Source: Candidatus Ornithospirochaeta avicola
GTDB taxonomy: Bacteria > Spirochaetota > Spirochaetia > Sphaerochaetales > Sphaerochaetaceae
Assembly (NCBI GenBank): GCA_019113245.1
Contig: DXHU01000015.1
Span: forward strand, 62,001 to 126,000
DNA length: 64,000 nucleotides
Direction: 5' to 3'
Shown here: one piece after another, positions 50,700 through 60,107 of the stretch
Position numbering within the stretch: the first letter of the stretch is position 1
Layout: every line of letters starts with the position of its first letter
Made by a program: the position numbers and the translations under genes
Notes under the pieces: generated by a model
Databases searched by the model: none
What the model was told of the DNA's origin: nothing
The model's input: only the letters and a program-made list of their open reading frames with translations

Positions 50700-52212
50700 C
50701 TTTCTCCTCCTTCTTGATTCCAGCCATCATCAGGCCTACCTTGTGCTCATCGGTATCCTTTGTATCCACAATGTCAATAAGACGGCCTGCATTCATTACT
50801 GCAATCCTGTCTGACAGATTGAATATCTCATCTAGCTCGAATGAAACAAGCAGGACCGCCTTGCCGCTGTCCCTTTCTTTTACAAGTTCTTTATGTATGA
50901 ACTCGATTGCTCCGACATCGAGACCGCGCGTAGGCTGAACAGCAATCAGAAGCTCAGGATCTGCCATGACCTCTCTTCCGATGATTGCCTTCTGCTGGTT
51001 TCCGCCGCTAAGTTTTCCGGCAAGAGAATGGATTCCCTCTCCGCTTCTGACATCGAACTTATCCACAATCTTCTGACTGTAGCACTCAATCTCGCTACTG
51101 TGCAGTATTCCTCTGGAAGAATATGGCTTTTTATAGAACTCTTTTATGATAAAGTTTGTAGAAAGAGGAGATGTGAGAATAAGACCTCTTTTCTGCCTGT
51201 CTTCAGGAATATGACCAAGCCCCATCTCGTTTCTTTCTTCAATGGAAGCATGTGTGATGTCCTTATTGCAGAAAAGTATGTTCCCGCTCTCGACTTTTCT
51301 CAGCCCGGTTATTGCCTCAACCAGCTCACTCTGTCCATTGCCGTCAACTCCGGCAATGCCTATTATCTCCCCTCGTCGGACAGAAAGAGAGAAATCCTTT
51401 ACCCCGAGGACTTTCTTGTTGTTCATCACATTCAGATTCCTGATTTCAAGAACCTTCTCTCCCGGCTTGCTTTCCTTCTTCTCTGTCTTGAAGTTCACAG
51501 GACGGCCCACCATCAGAGCAGCCATATCGGCGGCAGAAGTGCTCTTGACATCAACAACGCTGATGAGCTTTCCTCTTCTGATGATTGTGCATCGCTCTGC
51601 AACTGCCTTGATTTCCTCAAGCTTATGGGTAATCAGTATTATTGACTTGCCTTCCCTTGCAAGATTCTTCATGATCTCAATCAGTTCCTCAATCTCCTGA
51701 GGAGTGAGAACTGCTGTAGGCTCATCAAATATAAGGATGTCAGCATCGCGGTAAAGCATCTTGAGTATCTCAACCCTCTGCTGCATTCCTACTGTTATGT
51801 TCTCGATGACCATGTCAGGATCTATGGACAGTCCATAACGGTCAGATATTTCCTTGATTTTCTTGCTGGCGGTCTTAATGTCATATACAAATCCGCCTTC
51901 CTTTCCAAGAATGATGTTTTCTGCGACTGTGAAATTATGCACAAGCTGGAAATGCTGGTGCACCATGCCGATTCCGAGGGAGAAGGCATCGTTGGGGCTT
52001 GATATGTCAACTTCCTTTCCCCTTACCTTTATCACTCCCTTGTCTGCATGATAGAGTCCGAAGAGAATGCTCATCAACGTGCTTTTTCCAGCTCCGTTTT
52101 CTCCAAGAATTGCATGGATCTCCCCTTCTTCGACCTGCAGTGTGATATTGTCGTTGGCAACTATGCCCGGAAATTCCTTTCGGATTCCAATCATCTCAAT
52201 TACGTGACTCAT
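50692..52212 (-). CDS. Nucleoside ABC transporter ATP-binding protein (double NBD)
   Basis: 506 residues with two nucleotide-binding halves. The first has a canonical Walker A, GENGAGKSTL. The second reads GVDGNGQSELV, lacking the Walker lysine as is usual in sugar/nucleoside importers of this type. Signature LSGGNQQKAIIGRE. It resembles YufO/NupA. A terminator separates it from the preceding lipoprotein gene, so it is probably expressed at a lower level. Confidence 0.93.
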   Translation of the reverse strand: MSHVIEMIGIRKEFPGIVANDNITLQVEEGEIHAILGENGAGKSTLMSILFGLYHADKGVIKVRGKEVDISSPNDAFSLGIGMVHQHFQLVHNFTVAENIILGKEGGFVYDIKTASKKIKEISDRYGLSIDPDMVIENITVGMQQRVEILKMLYRDADILIFDEPTAVLTPQEIEELIEIMKNLAREGKSIILITHKLEEIKAVAERCTIIRRGKLISVVDVKSTSAADMAALMVGRPVNFKTEKKESKPGEKVLEIRNLNVMNNKKVLGVKDFSLSVRRGEIIGIAGVDGNGQSELVEAITGLRKVESGNILFCNKDITHASIEERNEMGLGHIPEDRQKRGLILTSPLSTNFIIKEFYKKPYSSRGILHSSEIECYSQKIVDKFDVRSGEGIHSLAGKLSGGNQQKAIIGREVMADPELLIAVQPTRGLDVGAIEFIHKELVKERDSGKAVLLVSFELDEIFNLSDRIAVMNAGRLIDIVDTKDTDEHKVGLMMAGIKKEEKGE

Positions 52213-52248
52213 TTTTTCTCCAATGAGAGCGCATCGCGCGGTTTATCC

Positions 52249-52275
52249 AAAAAGGCCGCCTCTTTAAGGGCGGCC
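52249..52275 (-). terminator. Internal terminator/attenuator between bmp and ABC ATPase
   Basis: Minus strand GGCCGCC-CTTAAAGA-GGCGGCC then TTTTT. It sits inside the importer operon and probably keeps the binding protein in excess over the membrane parts. Confidence 0.8.
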
Positions 52276-52295
52276 ATAATAACAGTCAGATTCTC

Positions 52296-53405
52296 TTATT
52301 TGATGAGGCCATCGCCTGTTGACTGGATTGTGATCTCTCCAGCCTTGATGAGCTCAACAACCTGAGCAACCTGCTCCTCAATCTCCGGTGTGAGGTTCGG
52401 GTTGGATGCAGGAATACCTGCTCTGTCTTCAGCAATGCCGAGCTCGATGTGCACGCCACCGTTGTATGTGCCCTTTGCTGCTGCGACAGCCTGGTCGTAT
52501 GCAACACCTGCAACATCCTTCATTGCACTTGTAAGGATACAGGACTCACCGTTTCCCATGTCTCCAACTGAGTACTGGTCAACGTCAACTCCGATTGCCC
52601 ATACATCGCTGCCGGAAAGTCTTCTGTTCTTTGCTTCGTTGATAACTCCGACGCCTGTGCCTCCAGCTGCAGCGAAGATTGCGTCAACGCCTGAATCATA
52701 CATAGCTGTTGCAAGCTGCTGTCCAAGAGCAAGATCTGCAAATGAACCGGAATATACGAAATTATTAGCATTCATTGCAATGTCTGTTCCCATATTCTCG
52801 TTTGCATATGCAACACCCTGCTGGAATCCCCAGTTGAACTTCTGGACTGAAGGAATCTCAAGTCCGCCGACAAAGCCTACTTCGCCTTCGCCGAGCTTGA
52901 GTGCTGTTGCAACTCCTGCAAGGAATCCTGCCTCATGCTCTCTGAATGTGATAGCAACTGTGTTCTCTCCGATTCCTGCTGAGAGAGGATCGTCGATGAT
53001 GATAATCTTGAGGTCCGGATACATCTCCTGAGCCTGAGCAACTGCTTCAGCAAAGAGATATCCTGGGCAAGCGATGAAGCGGTAACCCTGGTCATAGAGG
53101 TCAGAGATAGCGGTAAGATAATCAGTTGTTGTTGTTCCTGACGGGCGGAGGTATGTTGACTCAAGACCGAGCTCCTCTGCTGCCTTGACAACACCTTCAT
53201 ATGTTCCCTGGTTGAAGGATCTGTCATCGATTGTTCCTGCATCTGTAACCATACCGAGCTTGAGAGGCTCTTCTTTCTCTGCTACAGCTGTAGTAGTTGT
53301 TGTAGATGATGATGCTGTTGTAGTTGTAGCGGCTTCATCCTTTGAGCAGGATGCGAATGAGAAGACCACTACAAGAGCGAGTAAAACTGCTAATAATTTC
53401 TTCAT
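52296..53405 (-). CDS. BMP-family nucleoside-binding lipoprotein
   Basis: 369 residues. The signal peptide ends in a lipobox (FSFASC) followed by a Thr/Ser-rich spacer. The mature part has GMVTDAGTIDDRSFNQGTYEGV, RFIACPGYLFAEAVAQAQEMYPDLKIIIID and IFAAAGGTGVGVINEA, as in BmpA/PnrA nucleoside receptors. It delivers purine nucleosides to the permeases. TTGACA-17-TAGAAT and AGGAGA lie upstream. Confidence 0.93.
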   Translation of the reverse strand: MKKLLAVLLALVVVFSFASCSKDEAATTTTASSSTTTTTAVAEKEEPLKLGMVTDAGTIDDRSFNQGTYEGVVKAAEELGLESTYLRPSGTTTTDYLTAISDLYDQGYRFIACPGYLFAEAVAQAQEMYPDLKIIIIDDPLSAGIGENTVAITFREHEAGFLAGVATALKLGEGEVGFVGGLEIPSVQKFNWGFQQGVAYANENMGTDIAMNANNFVYSGSFADLALGQQLATAMYDSGVDAIFAAAGGTGVGVINEAKNRRLSGSDVWAIGVDVDQYSVGDMGNGESCILTSAMKDVAGVAYDQAVAAAKGTYNGGVHIELGIAEDRAGIPASNPNLTPEIEEQVAQVVELIKAGEITIQSTGDGLIK

Positions 53406-53435
53406 TATATTCTCCTGTTTAGCGTTTATGCCTTA

Positions 53436-53464
53436 ATTCTACAGGCACTGTCTCTATGTGTCAA
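53436..53464 (-). promoter_or_regulatory. Sigma-70 promoter of the nucleoside importer
   Basis: Minus strand TTGACA (53459-53464), 17-base spacer, TAGAAT (53436-53441). Near-consensus. Confidence 0.85.
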
Positions 53465-53519
53465 ACAAAAGAGAAAGAAATGCTGAGCAGGAATAAATAA
53501 TTGTCTGATTTGTTATTCC

Positions 53520-53641
53520 TTTAACAACAAAGAATTATTGGCTTCGCGATTTTGCAACAAAAAAATTTTTGAAATCCTGTTTTTACAACAGTTTCACAAC
53601 AGAATATCACTATCTGACAGGGTAAAAAACAAAATGCAACA
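53520..53641 (+). repeat. Five helically phased TTTNNCAACA repeats upstream of bmp
   Basis: CAACA cores begin at 53525, 53555, 53586, 53597 and 53637. The first four are preceded by TTT and two further bases (TTTAA, TTTTG, TTTTA, TTTCA); the last reads AAATG. Spacings 30, 31, 11 and 40 are all close to multiples of a DNA turn. They may be regulator binding sites for the importer. Confidence 0.45.
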
Positions 53642-53644
53642 AAA

Positions 53645-54340
53645 TTACTTTCTCCACATCCACCAGTGAAGAGATTCTGCACGCTCAAGAAAGAGTTTTT
53701 CCTGCAGAGCTATGCTTGCTTCGTTTGAGATGTAAACATCGCAAAAAGGAACGCGGCCAAGTTCCATTGCCCTGTTGATCACATACTCCTCCATCATCAT
53801 TCCGTATCCCTTTCTCCGATAGGAGGGAAACACTTCAAGCATTCCCATTGATCCCTCTTCATGAAAACCGGAGAAAGCAACGAGTTCGCTGTTTTCATAG
53901 AGACCGAAAATCCTGTTTTCATTTATGGCTCTCTTGATGCTCTCAAGATCTGAATGATGGCGGTACTGGGAGGAAACAAGAGCGGCATCAGAAAGAGGAA
54001 CAGGATAAAAGAGTGTCTCATCAACACCCTTTCTCTCTCCTCTGTATATATAAAAGTAGCAGGGCTCGCTCATTTCAAGAGAAAAATGAGACAGCATCTT
54101 TTTTGCAAAAACATCGCCCCGCACACTGAAAAGAGAAGTCTTTTCATCAATATATGAAAAAAGTGCAGTGCTATCATCGAAAGGAAGGACATATAAAGTA
54201 TTTTCCCTGTGACGCACAATCACACCATAAGAGGAAAAGTGGAGGATCTCTCCACTTTTTTCCTTGATTATCGCAATGATGTCCTCATTACTGTCCTTGT
54301 CAAATGCCTCAATGGCCGCTATTACCTTTTCATCACTCAT
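53645..54340 (-). CDS. GNAT-family acetyltransferase
   Basis: 231 residues. The C-terminal acetyl-CoA motif is EVFPSYRRKGYGMMMEEYVINRAMELG, followed by CDVYISNEASIALQEKLFLE. The N-terminal half is unassigned. It overlaps the gltS-like stop by eight bases and is last in a three-gene operon. Substrate unknown. Confidence 0.82.
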   Translation of the reverse strand: MSDEKVIAAIEAFDKDSNEDIIAIIKEKSGEILHFSSYGVIVRHRENTLYVLPFDDSTALFSYIDEKTSLFSVRGDVFAKKMLSHFSLEMSEPCYFYIYRGERKGVDETLFYPVPLSDAALVSSQYRHHSDLESIKRAINENRIFGLYENSELVAFSGFHEEGSMGMLEVFPSYRRKGYGMMMEEYVINRAMELGRVPFCDVYISNEASIALQEKLFLERAESLHWWMWRK

Positions 54341-55745
54341 TGTCTGTCAGGAAGAAAACCCTCTTCTTTATTCTTGCTCTTTTCCCTGCATAAAGGAAAT
54401 AGGCAACAGTGCACAAGATTGTATAAAGAGCTGTGACAGAAAGCATTATGTAAAGAAGATACCCGCTTCCGCCTGAAACACTGAGCTGAGGAAGATTGAT
54501 CAGGAGAATCAGAGGAATGACAAGGAAGAACACGATTGAGGACGCATACACATAGTCAGTTGCTGCCGGTGTCTCGAAATCCGGATCCACCACGCGAAGA
54601 AGGGACAGCCCTGTAGGCAGTGTTCCTGTTGCAGTTCCAATAAGTACAAGAGTTCTCTCAAACTTGTGGTCATCATAGAGCCTTGCGCAGTAATACGGAG
54701 TCAGAAACATCGTAATGAGTATTCCTATAACAGAAAGAAGAGTTATCGGGAGCCAGTAGCTGCTTATCGCAGTCAGGCTGATAGCGCCAAGACAGCTTGT
54801 TACAGTAAGGTCCACAGAAAGTCCGTTTACCCTGTTCAGAGTATGGTTGTCGATTGTGTAGGAAATGCCTGCCTTTGTCATAATGGCCCGCACAAATGAT
54901 GCACAGAACACACTGAATATGAAATTGACGCCCCAGAGCGAGTCCGCAAGCTGCACACCCATTGCTCCGATGAAGGAAAGCAGATATGAAATGAAGCTCA
55001 GGAGAGCCCATGAAATCAGATAAGTGACCATTATCAAGGCAATATGATAGGAAAGCGTATCAAGGCTTTCTCCGTCAGTCGTTATCCTGGAACCTTCCCT
55101 CTGATGCTCTTTTTTTAAAAAGCCGCTTCTTGTCTCTCCCCTGTTTATCTTATCTCTCAGGCTTTCATCCACCCAACCCTTGCGGATTCCTATATTGATG
55201 AGAATCACACCGCCGATTGAACCGACCACAAAGCCTATTGCCGCCATTGCAAGACCTACACTGGTTGCGCCCTCAAAACCCATTGCTTCCCAAGGAAGGG
55301 ACATGGAGTATGCCTGCCCGGGGCCAAGCTCAAAGCCGAGAGGAAGGGAAAGGCCTATTGCAGGAGAAAGATCAGGCATGACGGTGAATATCAGGATGAT
55401 TGCAACAATGAGTCCGAAAGTGCACTGCAGCCCGTACTGGGCGACTGTAGATACTACAGTCTCTCCTATCACTCTGGATTTTCTGACTTTCTTCTCTTCC
55501 GGAGTCCTCAGCATCATAGCAATGAATGATATATTCAGCAGATGATAGACAAGATCTCCAAGGAAATCCGAATTCAGATTCAAATGCGGAGCCGCATAGT
55601 TATAGAAGAAAAGAAGCATGAATCCTCCGATTATCGATGACGGGATCAGATACTTCTGCAGAAAACGGATTCTGCTCCTTAAGAAAGCACCGAGAAGCAG
55701 TGCTGCTGAAATGATTCCGAAATGGATTATGTAGGAAAAATCCAT
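54333..55745 (-). CDS. GltS-type sodium/glutamate symporter-like protein
   Basis: 470 residues, polytopic membrane protein. IHFGIISAALLLGAFLRSRIRFLQKYLIPSSIIGGF and GPGQAYSMSLPWEAMGFEGATSVGLAMAAIGFVVGSIGG match the ESS/GltS family. It is longer than the 400-residue E. coli protein. Its ATG coincides with the acyltransferase stop. Substrate is probably glutamate, but a related carboxylate is possible. Confidence 0.82.
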   Translation of the reverse strand: MDFSYIIHFGIISAALLLGAFLRSRIRFLQKYLIPSSIIGGFMLLFFYNYAAPHLNLNSDFLGDLVYHLLNISFIAMMLRTPEEKKVRKSRVIGETVVSTVAQYGLQCTFGLIVAIILIFTVMPDLSPAIGLSLPLGFELGPGQAYSMSLPWEAMGFEGATSVGLAMAAIGFVVGSIGGVILINIGIRKGWVDESLRDKINRGETRSGFLKKEHQREGSRITTDGESLDTLSYHIALIMVTYLISWALLSFISYLLSFIGAMGVQLADSLWGVNFIFSVFCASFVRAIMTKAGISYTIDNHTLNRVNGLSVDLTVTSCLGAISLTAISSYWLPITLLSVIGILITMFLTPYYCARLYDDHKFERTLVLIGTATGTLPTGLSLLRVVDPDFETPAATDYVYASSIVFFLVIPLILLINLPQLSVSGGSGYLLYIMLSVTALYTILCTVAYFLYAGKRARIKKRVFFLTDNE

Positions 55746-56950
55746 CAGTTACCTCCTCTGATTATGCAATACGCGTCAAAAACCTTCAGGGGACTTTTTG
55801 TCTCCTCAAGGCGGAAACGGTATGTGTTTTTCATATGCGTGAATTCAATGGACTGCTTAGCGTTGATTACAAGAGCAGAAATCTCAGAAAAAGGAAAAGT
55901 CATTTCCCTCACTTTCTCTTTATGGCTCGAGAAAGAGAATCTGATAGAGCCTGCTGTCATTGAAAATATAAAAGAAGATGAAAGCTTGACAAGCCTCCCC
56001 TTCTCTTCTTTTTGGAAAAGTATTCCCCTTTCCAGAGGAAAGAGCAGAGTCCCATCATTTTTCCTTATATTCCTCTCAAGCTCCTCTCTTGCTCTTATAT
56101 GGGCATCTCTTTCGCTCATCATGCTCTCTTCATCGATTATCTCATCATAAACCGAGACTTCTGCACTCTTCCTGCAGGATGAACATGAAAGCATGTTTCC
56201 ATTGCTGCTGACTGTGCCTGCAGAAAGGCAGTACGGACAGTAATAAAGAAGACGTTCAATGCCTTCTGCCCTTTTTCTCCCTTCAAAAGGCATCCTGTTT
56301 TCTTTCTGCCAGGAGGAGGAAGAGAAAGAGAGATTCTCTCTTAAAACAGCCTCCACATCTGAGATGCTCATTTCTTCAAGTTCTTCAGAACTGAGTATCT
56401 TTTTAATCCTTATTGTTATATTCCCTTTTCTGTCATTTTTTGCCCATCGGGGTTTTCTGTTGTAGCCGCCTTCGATGTTGATAATCACTACAGGACGGCG
56501 GAAGATCTTCATGATCTTTGCAGAGCCTGTGGTGATATCCATCATCTCACCGTCCCAGCTTCTGGTGCCCTCAGGGAATACCCCGACTATCGTATTCTCC
56601 TCAAGAGCATTTTTAATTGCTCTGATTGTTCCAAGGTCGTTTTTCCCTTGGCTCTTGCTTATGCATCCGACCCAATTTCTCAACAGGTATCCGACTGCCT
56701 TCATCTTGAACAGGTAAGCACCTGCAACCCATCTTATATGATAGGGAAATACTGCGCTGATCAAAAAAGGATCAAGAGTGTGAACATGATTGGAGAATAC
56801 GAGACCTCCCCCATTCTCTAAAAGGATGCGCAGACTCTTTTCATCATCCGAAACCAGAGTAAGCCCGTATTTCCTTTTAAGGTAAGTCCCGTAAAATGGA
56901 AGAAGCAGATATTTCATGGCCGGTGGCCATTTGTATTTTTCAGCCTTCAT
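55745..56950 (-). CDS. 1-acyl-glycerol-3-phosphate acyltransferase-like protein with zinc ribbon
   Basis: 401 residues. The PlsC domain shows the catalytic NHVHTLDPF (NHx4D) and VFPEGTRSWDGE motifs. The C-terminal half adds CPYCLSAGTVSSNGNMLSCSSCRKSAEV, a four-cysteine zinc ribbon, and a PH-like tail. Most PlsC enzymes end near residue 250, so this is a fusion. It probably acylates lysophosphatidate or a related lipid. Confidence 0.82.
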   Translation of the reverse strand: MKAEKYKWPPAMKYLLLPFYGTYLKRKYGLTLVSDDEKSLRILLENGGGLVFSNHVHTLDPFLISAVFPYHIRWVAGAYLFKMKAVGYLLRNWVGCISKSQGKNDLGTIRAIKNALEENTIVGVFPEGTRSWDGEMMDITTGSAKIMKIFRRPVVIINIEGGYNRKPRWAKNDRKGNITIRIKKILSSEELEEMSISDVEAVLRENLSFSSSSWQKENRMPFEGRKRAEGIERLLYYCPYCLSAGTVSSNGNMLSCSSCRKSAEVSVYDEIIDEESMMSERDAHIRAREELERNIRKNDGTLLFPLERGILFQKEEKGRLVKLSSSFIFSMTAGSIRFSFSSHKEKVREMTFPFSEISALVINAKQSIEFTHMKNTYRFRLEETKSPLKVFDAYCIIRGGN

Positions 56951-57050
56951 ACAGAAAAAGAATAAAAGATGGATAAATCATATGTAAAGCTAAATATCTG
57001 TACAGATGCCTAAAAAAGGGAAAAAAAAGAAGAAAAAAGGTGAAAAGAAA

Positions 57051-57079
57051 TTGACGGGTCACCCTTCTAATCCTAAAAT
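57051..57079 (+). promoter_or_regulatory. Sigma-70 promoter of the uxa operon
   Basis: TTGACG (57051-57056), 17-base spacer, TAAAAT (57074-57079). Confidence 0.82.
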
Positions 57080-57093
57080 GAAACTATGTTTCA
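57079..57093. promoter_or_regulatory. KdgR/IclR-type operator
   Basis: TGAAAC-TAT-GTTTCA, a perfect palindrome that matches the known KdgR box (TGAAAC-N3-GTTTCA). It begins at the last base of the -10 and covers the transcription start, so binding should repress. The IclR-family gene closing the operon is the obvious candidate. Confidence 0.8.
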
Positions 57094-57114
57094 AATATGA
57101 AAAAAGGAGAGCAT

Positions 57115-58599
57115 ATGAACATCAAGGATTGTAGCAGCAGAAAAGAAAGACCAGTACGTATTCTCCAGTACGGAGAAGGCAACTTCCTAAGGGCCTTTGT
57201 CGACTGGCTTGTCGACATCATGAACGAGAAAACAGATTTCAATTCATCTGTGATGATGGTTCAGCCACTTGAAAAGGGAATGAGCGACATGATTAACGCA
57301 CAGGATGGATACTACACCACAATCCTTTCTGCAGTGGATGAGAAGGGAAAGGAAAAAGAAGAAATAAGAAAAATCACATCTGTGCTCGGATGCATCAATC
57401 CCTACAAAGATTATGATGAATACATCTCATACGCAGAAAGCGCTGATCTCCGTTTCATTTTCAGCAACACCACAGAAGCAGGAATCACATATTGCGAGAG
57501 CGACAATCTTGATGACAGACCCCAGTCATCATTTCCTGCAAAGATTGCGGCTTTCCTTTACAGGAGATACACCTATTTCAAAGGAGACGAAAGCAAGGGT
57601 CTTGTCTTCATCCCGTGCGAGCTTATCGACAAGAACGGAGACATGCTGAAAAAATACGTGATCATGCATGCAAGAAGATGGAATCTTCCTTCCTCCTTCA
57701 TTTCCTGGGTCGAGACAGCCTGCCATTTCTGCAACAGCCTTGTCGACAGGATTGTTCCAGGCTACCCGAGAGAGAGGGCAAAGGAGCTTTGCGCTGCTCT
57801 TGGCTATGAGGACAATCTGCTTGATGCGGCAGAACGCTTCCTTTTCTGGGCAATCGAGTACAAGGAAAAGAGCTTTGATGATGAAATCCCTCTTTCAAAG
57901 ACAGGAGAAGGTGTTGTATGGACTCCTGACATGACATTCTACAGGACAAGAAAGGTCCGTATCTTAAACGGTACTCACACAATGACAGTGCTTGCCGCCA
58001 TGCTCTATGGCCTGGATACGATAAAAGAATGCATGGACTCTGAGATAATCTCATCCTTTATGGGAAAGGGTCTCTTTTCAGAAATAATAGAAAGCATGGA
58101 TGGCAGCAGGAGTGAGCTTGAAAGCTATGCCCGCGATGTATTAAAGAGATTCCAGAACCCGTATGTCAAGCACATGCTGAGCTCAATAAGCCTTAACAGC
58201 GTGAGCAAGTTCAAGACAAGGGATCTGCCAAGTCTTATCGGCTACATGGAAAAGGAGAACAAGGTCCCGCCTGTTCTCTCATTCTCACTTGCATCCCTTA
58301 TTGCCTTCTACAACGGAAAGGAAATCAAAGATGGAGCTCTGATTAGCTGCAGGGAAAAGGGTGAGTATTCTCATAAGGACTCACCTGAAGTGCTGACCTT
58401 CTTCTGCGCTCTCAACAAAGATTCATATAAGAACAAAAAGGAAGAAGCACAGATCAAAACAGAGAAGGTGCTTTCAAATGTTTCCTTCTGGGGAGAAGAC
58501 CTCACAAAAAGAGAAGGACTTGCTGATACTGTTTCATCATATCTTGAGCTGATTTACACAGAAGGAATGAAGGAAGCAATCAAAAGGGTTATAAAATGA
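57115..58599 (+). CDS. uxaB: Tagaturonate reductase
   Basis: 494 residues, mannitol dehydrogenase superfamily: ILQYGEGNFLRAFVDWLVDIMNEK at the N-terminus, FIPCELIDKNGDMLKKYV, and the catalytic region RILNGTHTMTVLAAMLYGLDTIKECM. It reduces tagaturonate to altronate with NADH. The frame opens at 57097, but AGGAG five bases before the ATG at 57115 marks the true start. It overlaps uxaA by four bases. Confidence 0.93.
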   Translation: MNIKDCSSRKERPVRILQYGEGNFLRAFVDWLVDIMNEKTDFNSSVMMVQPLEKGMSDMINAQDGYYTTILSAVDEKGKEKEEIRKITSVLGCINPYKDYDEYISYAESADLRFIFSNTTEAGITYCESDNLDDRPQSSFPAKIAAFLYRRYTYFKGDESKGLVFIPCELIDKNGDMLKKYVIMHARRWNLPSSFISWVETACHFCNSLVDRIVPGYPRERAKELCAALGYEDNLLDAAERFLFWAIEYKEKSFDDEIPLSKTGEGVVWTPDMTFYRTRKVRILNGTHTMTVLAAMLYGLDTIKECMDSEIISSFMGKGLFSEIIESMDGSRSELESYARDVLKRFQNPYVKHMLSSISLNSVSKFKTRDLPSLIGYMEKENKVPPVLSFSLASLIAFYNGKEIKDGALISCREKGEYSHKDSPEVLTFFCALNKDSYKNKKEEAQIKTEKVLSNVSFWGEDLTKREGLADTVSSYLELIYTEGMKEAIKRVIK

Positions 58600-60107
58600 A
58601 GAAGATAATCAGGATAAACAGCAGGGACAACGTCGCTGTTGCTCTTGCTGACCTTGCAAAGGGGGATGTCATATCTCTTGAGGACGGAACAACCATAACA
58701 ATAACAAGTCCGATAACAAGAGGGCACAAGATTGCTCTTTGCGACATCAGAAGCGGAGAGGATGTCATAAAATACGGCTATCCAATCGGTTATGCAACTG
58801 AAGAAATTAAAAAAGGCTCCGCAGCCCATGTATACAACATAAGGACAAAGCTTAGGGAAAGCGGAGAATACTCATTTTCTCCACAAGAGAGCAGAAAATG
58901 CATGGAGCGCTTTGAAAAAAGAAAAGCTGAAACATCCGATGTGCCTGCAATCAATGTATACCACAGGAAGGACGGAAGGATTGCAATCAGGAACTCTCTC
59001 TGGATCATCCCGACTGTAGGATGTGTCAATGAGATAGCAAAGCGCCTTGAGAAATGGGGAAATGAGAACCTCAGCGTTGCTGACGGAGTGCATGCTTACA
59101 CGCACCCGTTCGGATGCTCCCAGCTAGGAGATGATCATGAGAACACAAGAAAGATTCTTGCAGATCTGGTGCATCATCCGAATGCAGGAGGAGTGCTGGT
59201 GCTTTCTCTTGGATGTGAGAACAACACGCCTTCCTCATTCAAAGAGTATCTTGGCCCTGTAGACAGCAGCCGTGTGCGCTTTCTCACCTGCCAGGATGTT
59301 GAGGATGAAGAGGAGGAGGGAAAGAAGATACTGAAAGAGATTGCCGCTGTAATGAAGAATGACAGAAGAAGCCCGGACTCATTGTCTCGCCTTGTGTTTG
59401 CTGCAAAATGCGGAGGCTCTGACGGACTGTCAGGCATCACAGCAAACCCTCTTGTCGGAAGATTCACTGATGAAATTACTGCAATGGGCGGAACAATGAT
59501 TATGAGTGAGGTTCCAGAGATGTTCGGAGCTGAACAGATGCTCATGAACAGAGCAGAAAGCGAGGAAGTCTTTACATCTCTTGTTTCCATGATCAACGGC
59601 TTTAAAGCATACTTCACTTCCCATGGCCAGAGTGTTTACGAAAACCCGAGCCCGGGAAACAAGGCAGGAGGAATCAGCACTCTTGAAGACAAGTCTCTCG
59701 GCTGTGTCCAGAAAGGAGGCGATGCACCTGTAACAGATATTCTCTCTTATGGAGAAAGGGTAAAGAAAACAGGCCTCAATCTCCTCACAGGGCCAGGAAA
59801 TGACATTGTAAGCACAACAGCAGAAACGGCTGCAGGAGCTCACATAATCCTGTTCACCACAGGAAGGGGAACTCCTCTTGGCGCTCCTGTTCCTACAGTG
59901 AAGATTGCAACAAACGAAGAGCTTGCAAAAAAGAAGAAGGACTGGATTGACTTTGATGCATCCCGCGTCCTGAGAGAGGACAGCCAGAGTGTGCTCATTG
60001 ACTTCATCAACCTGATAATAAAAGTTGCAAACGGTGAAGTATTGGTTAAAAATGAGATTAACGGATATTCAGAAATTTCTATATTCAAGGATGGTGTTAC
60101 ATTATGA
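58596..60107 (+). CDS. uxaA: Altronate dehydratase
   Basis: 503 residues. The N-terminal SAF domain (about 1-90) contains ITSPITRGHKIALCDI. The catalytic part has HTYHPFGCSQLG-like AYTHPFGCSQLGDD, SLGCENN, KCGGSDGLSGITANPLVG and FTTGRGTPLGAPVPTVKIATN. It removes water from altronate to give 2-keto-3-deoxygluconate. Overlaps both neighbours by four bases. Confidence 0.93.
   Translation: MKKIIRINSRDNVAVALADLAKGDVISLEDGTTITITSPITRGHKIALCDIRSGEDVIKYGYPIGYATEEIKKGSAAHVYNIRTKLRESGEYSFSPQESRKCMERFEKRKAETSDVPAINVYHRKDGRIAIRNSLWIIPTVGCVNEIAKRLEKWGNENLSVADGVHAYTHPFGCSQLGDDHENTRKILADLVHHPNAGGVLVLSLGCENNTPSSFKEYLGPVDSSRVRFLTCQDVEDEEEEGKKILKEIAAVMKNDRRSPDSLSRLVFAAKCGGSDGLSGITANPLVGRFTDEITAMGGTMIMSEVPEMFGAEQMLMNRAESEEVFTSLVSMINGFKAYFTSHGQSVYENPSPGNKAGGISTLEDKSLGCVQKGGDAPVTDILSYGERVKKTGLNLLTGPGNDIVSTTAETAAGAHIILFTTGRGTPLGAPVPTVKIATNEELAKKKKDWIDFDASRVLREDSQSVLIDFINLIIKVANGEVLVKNEINGYSEISIFKDGVTL

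Noticed and set aside
52249..52275. End of the nucleoside importer operon
   Set aside because: The ATPase and permeases downstream are the obligate partners of the lipoprotein. The hairpin is better read as partial termination.
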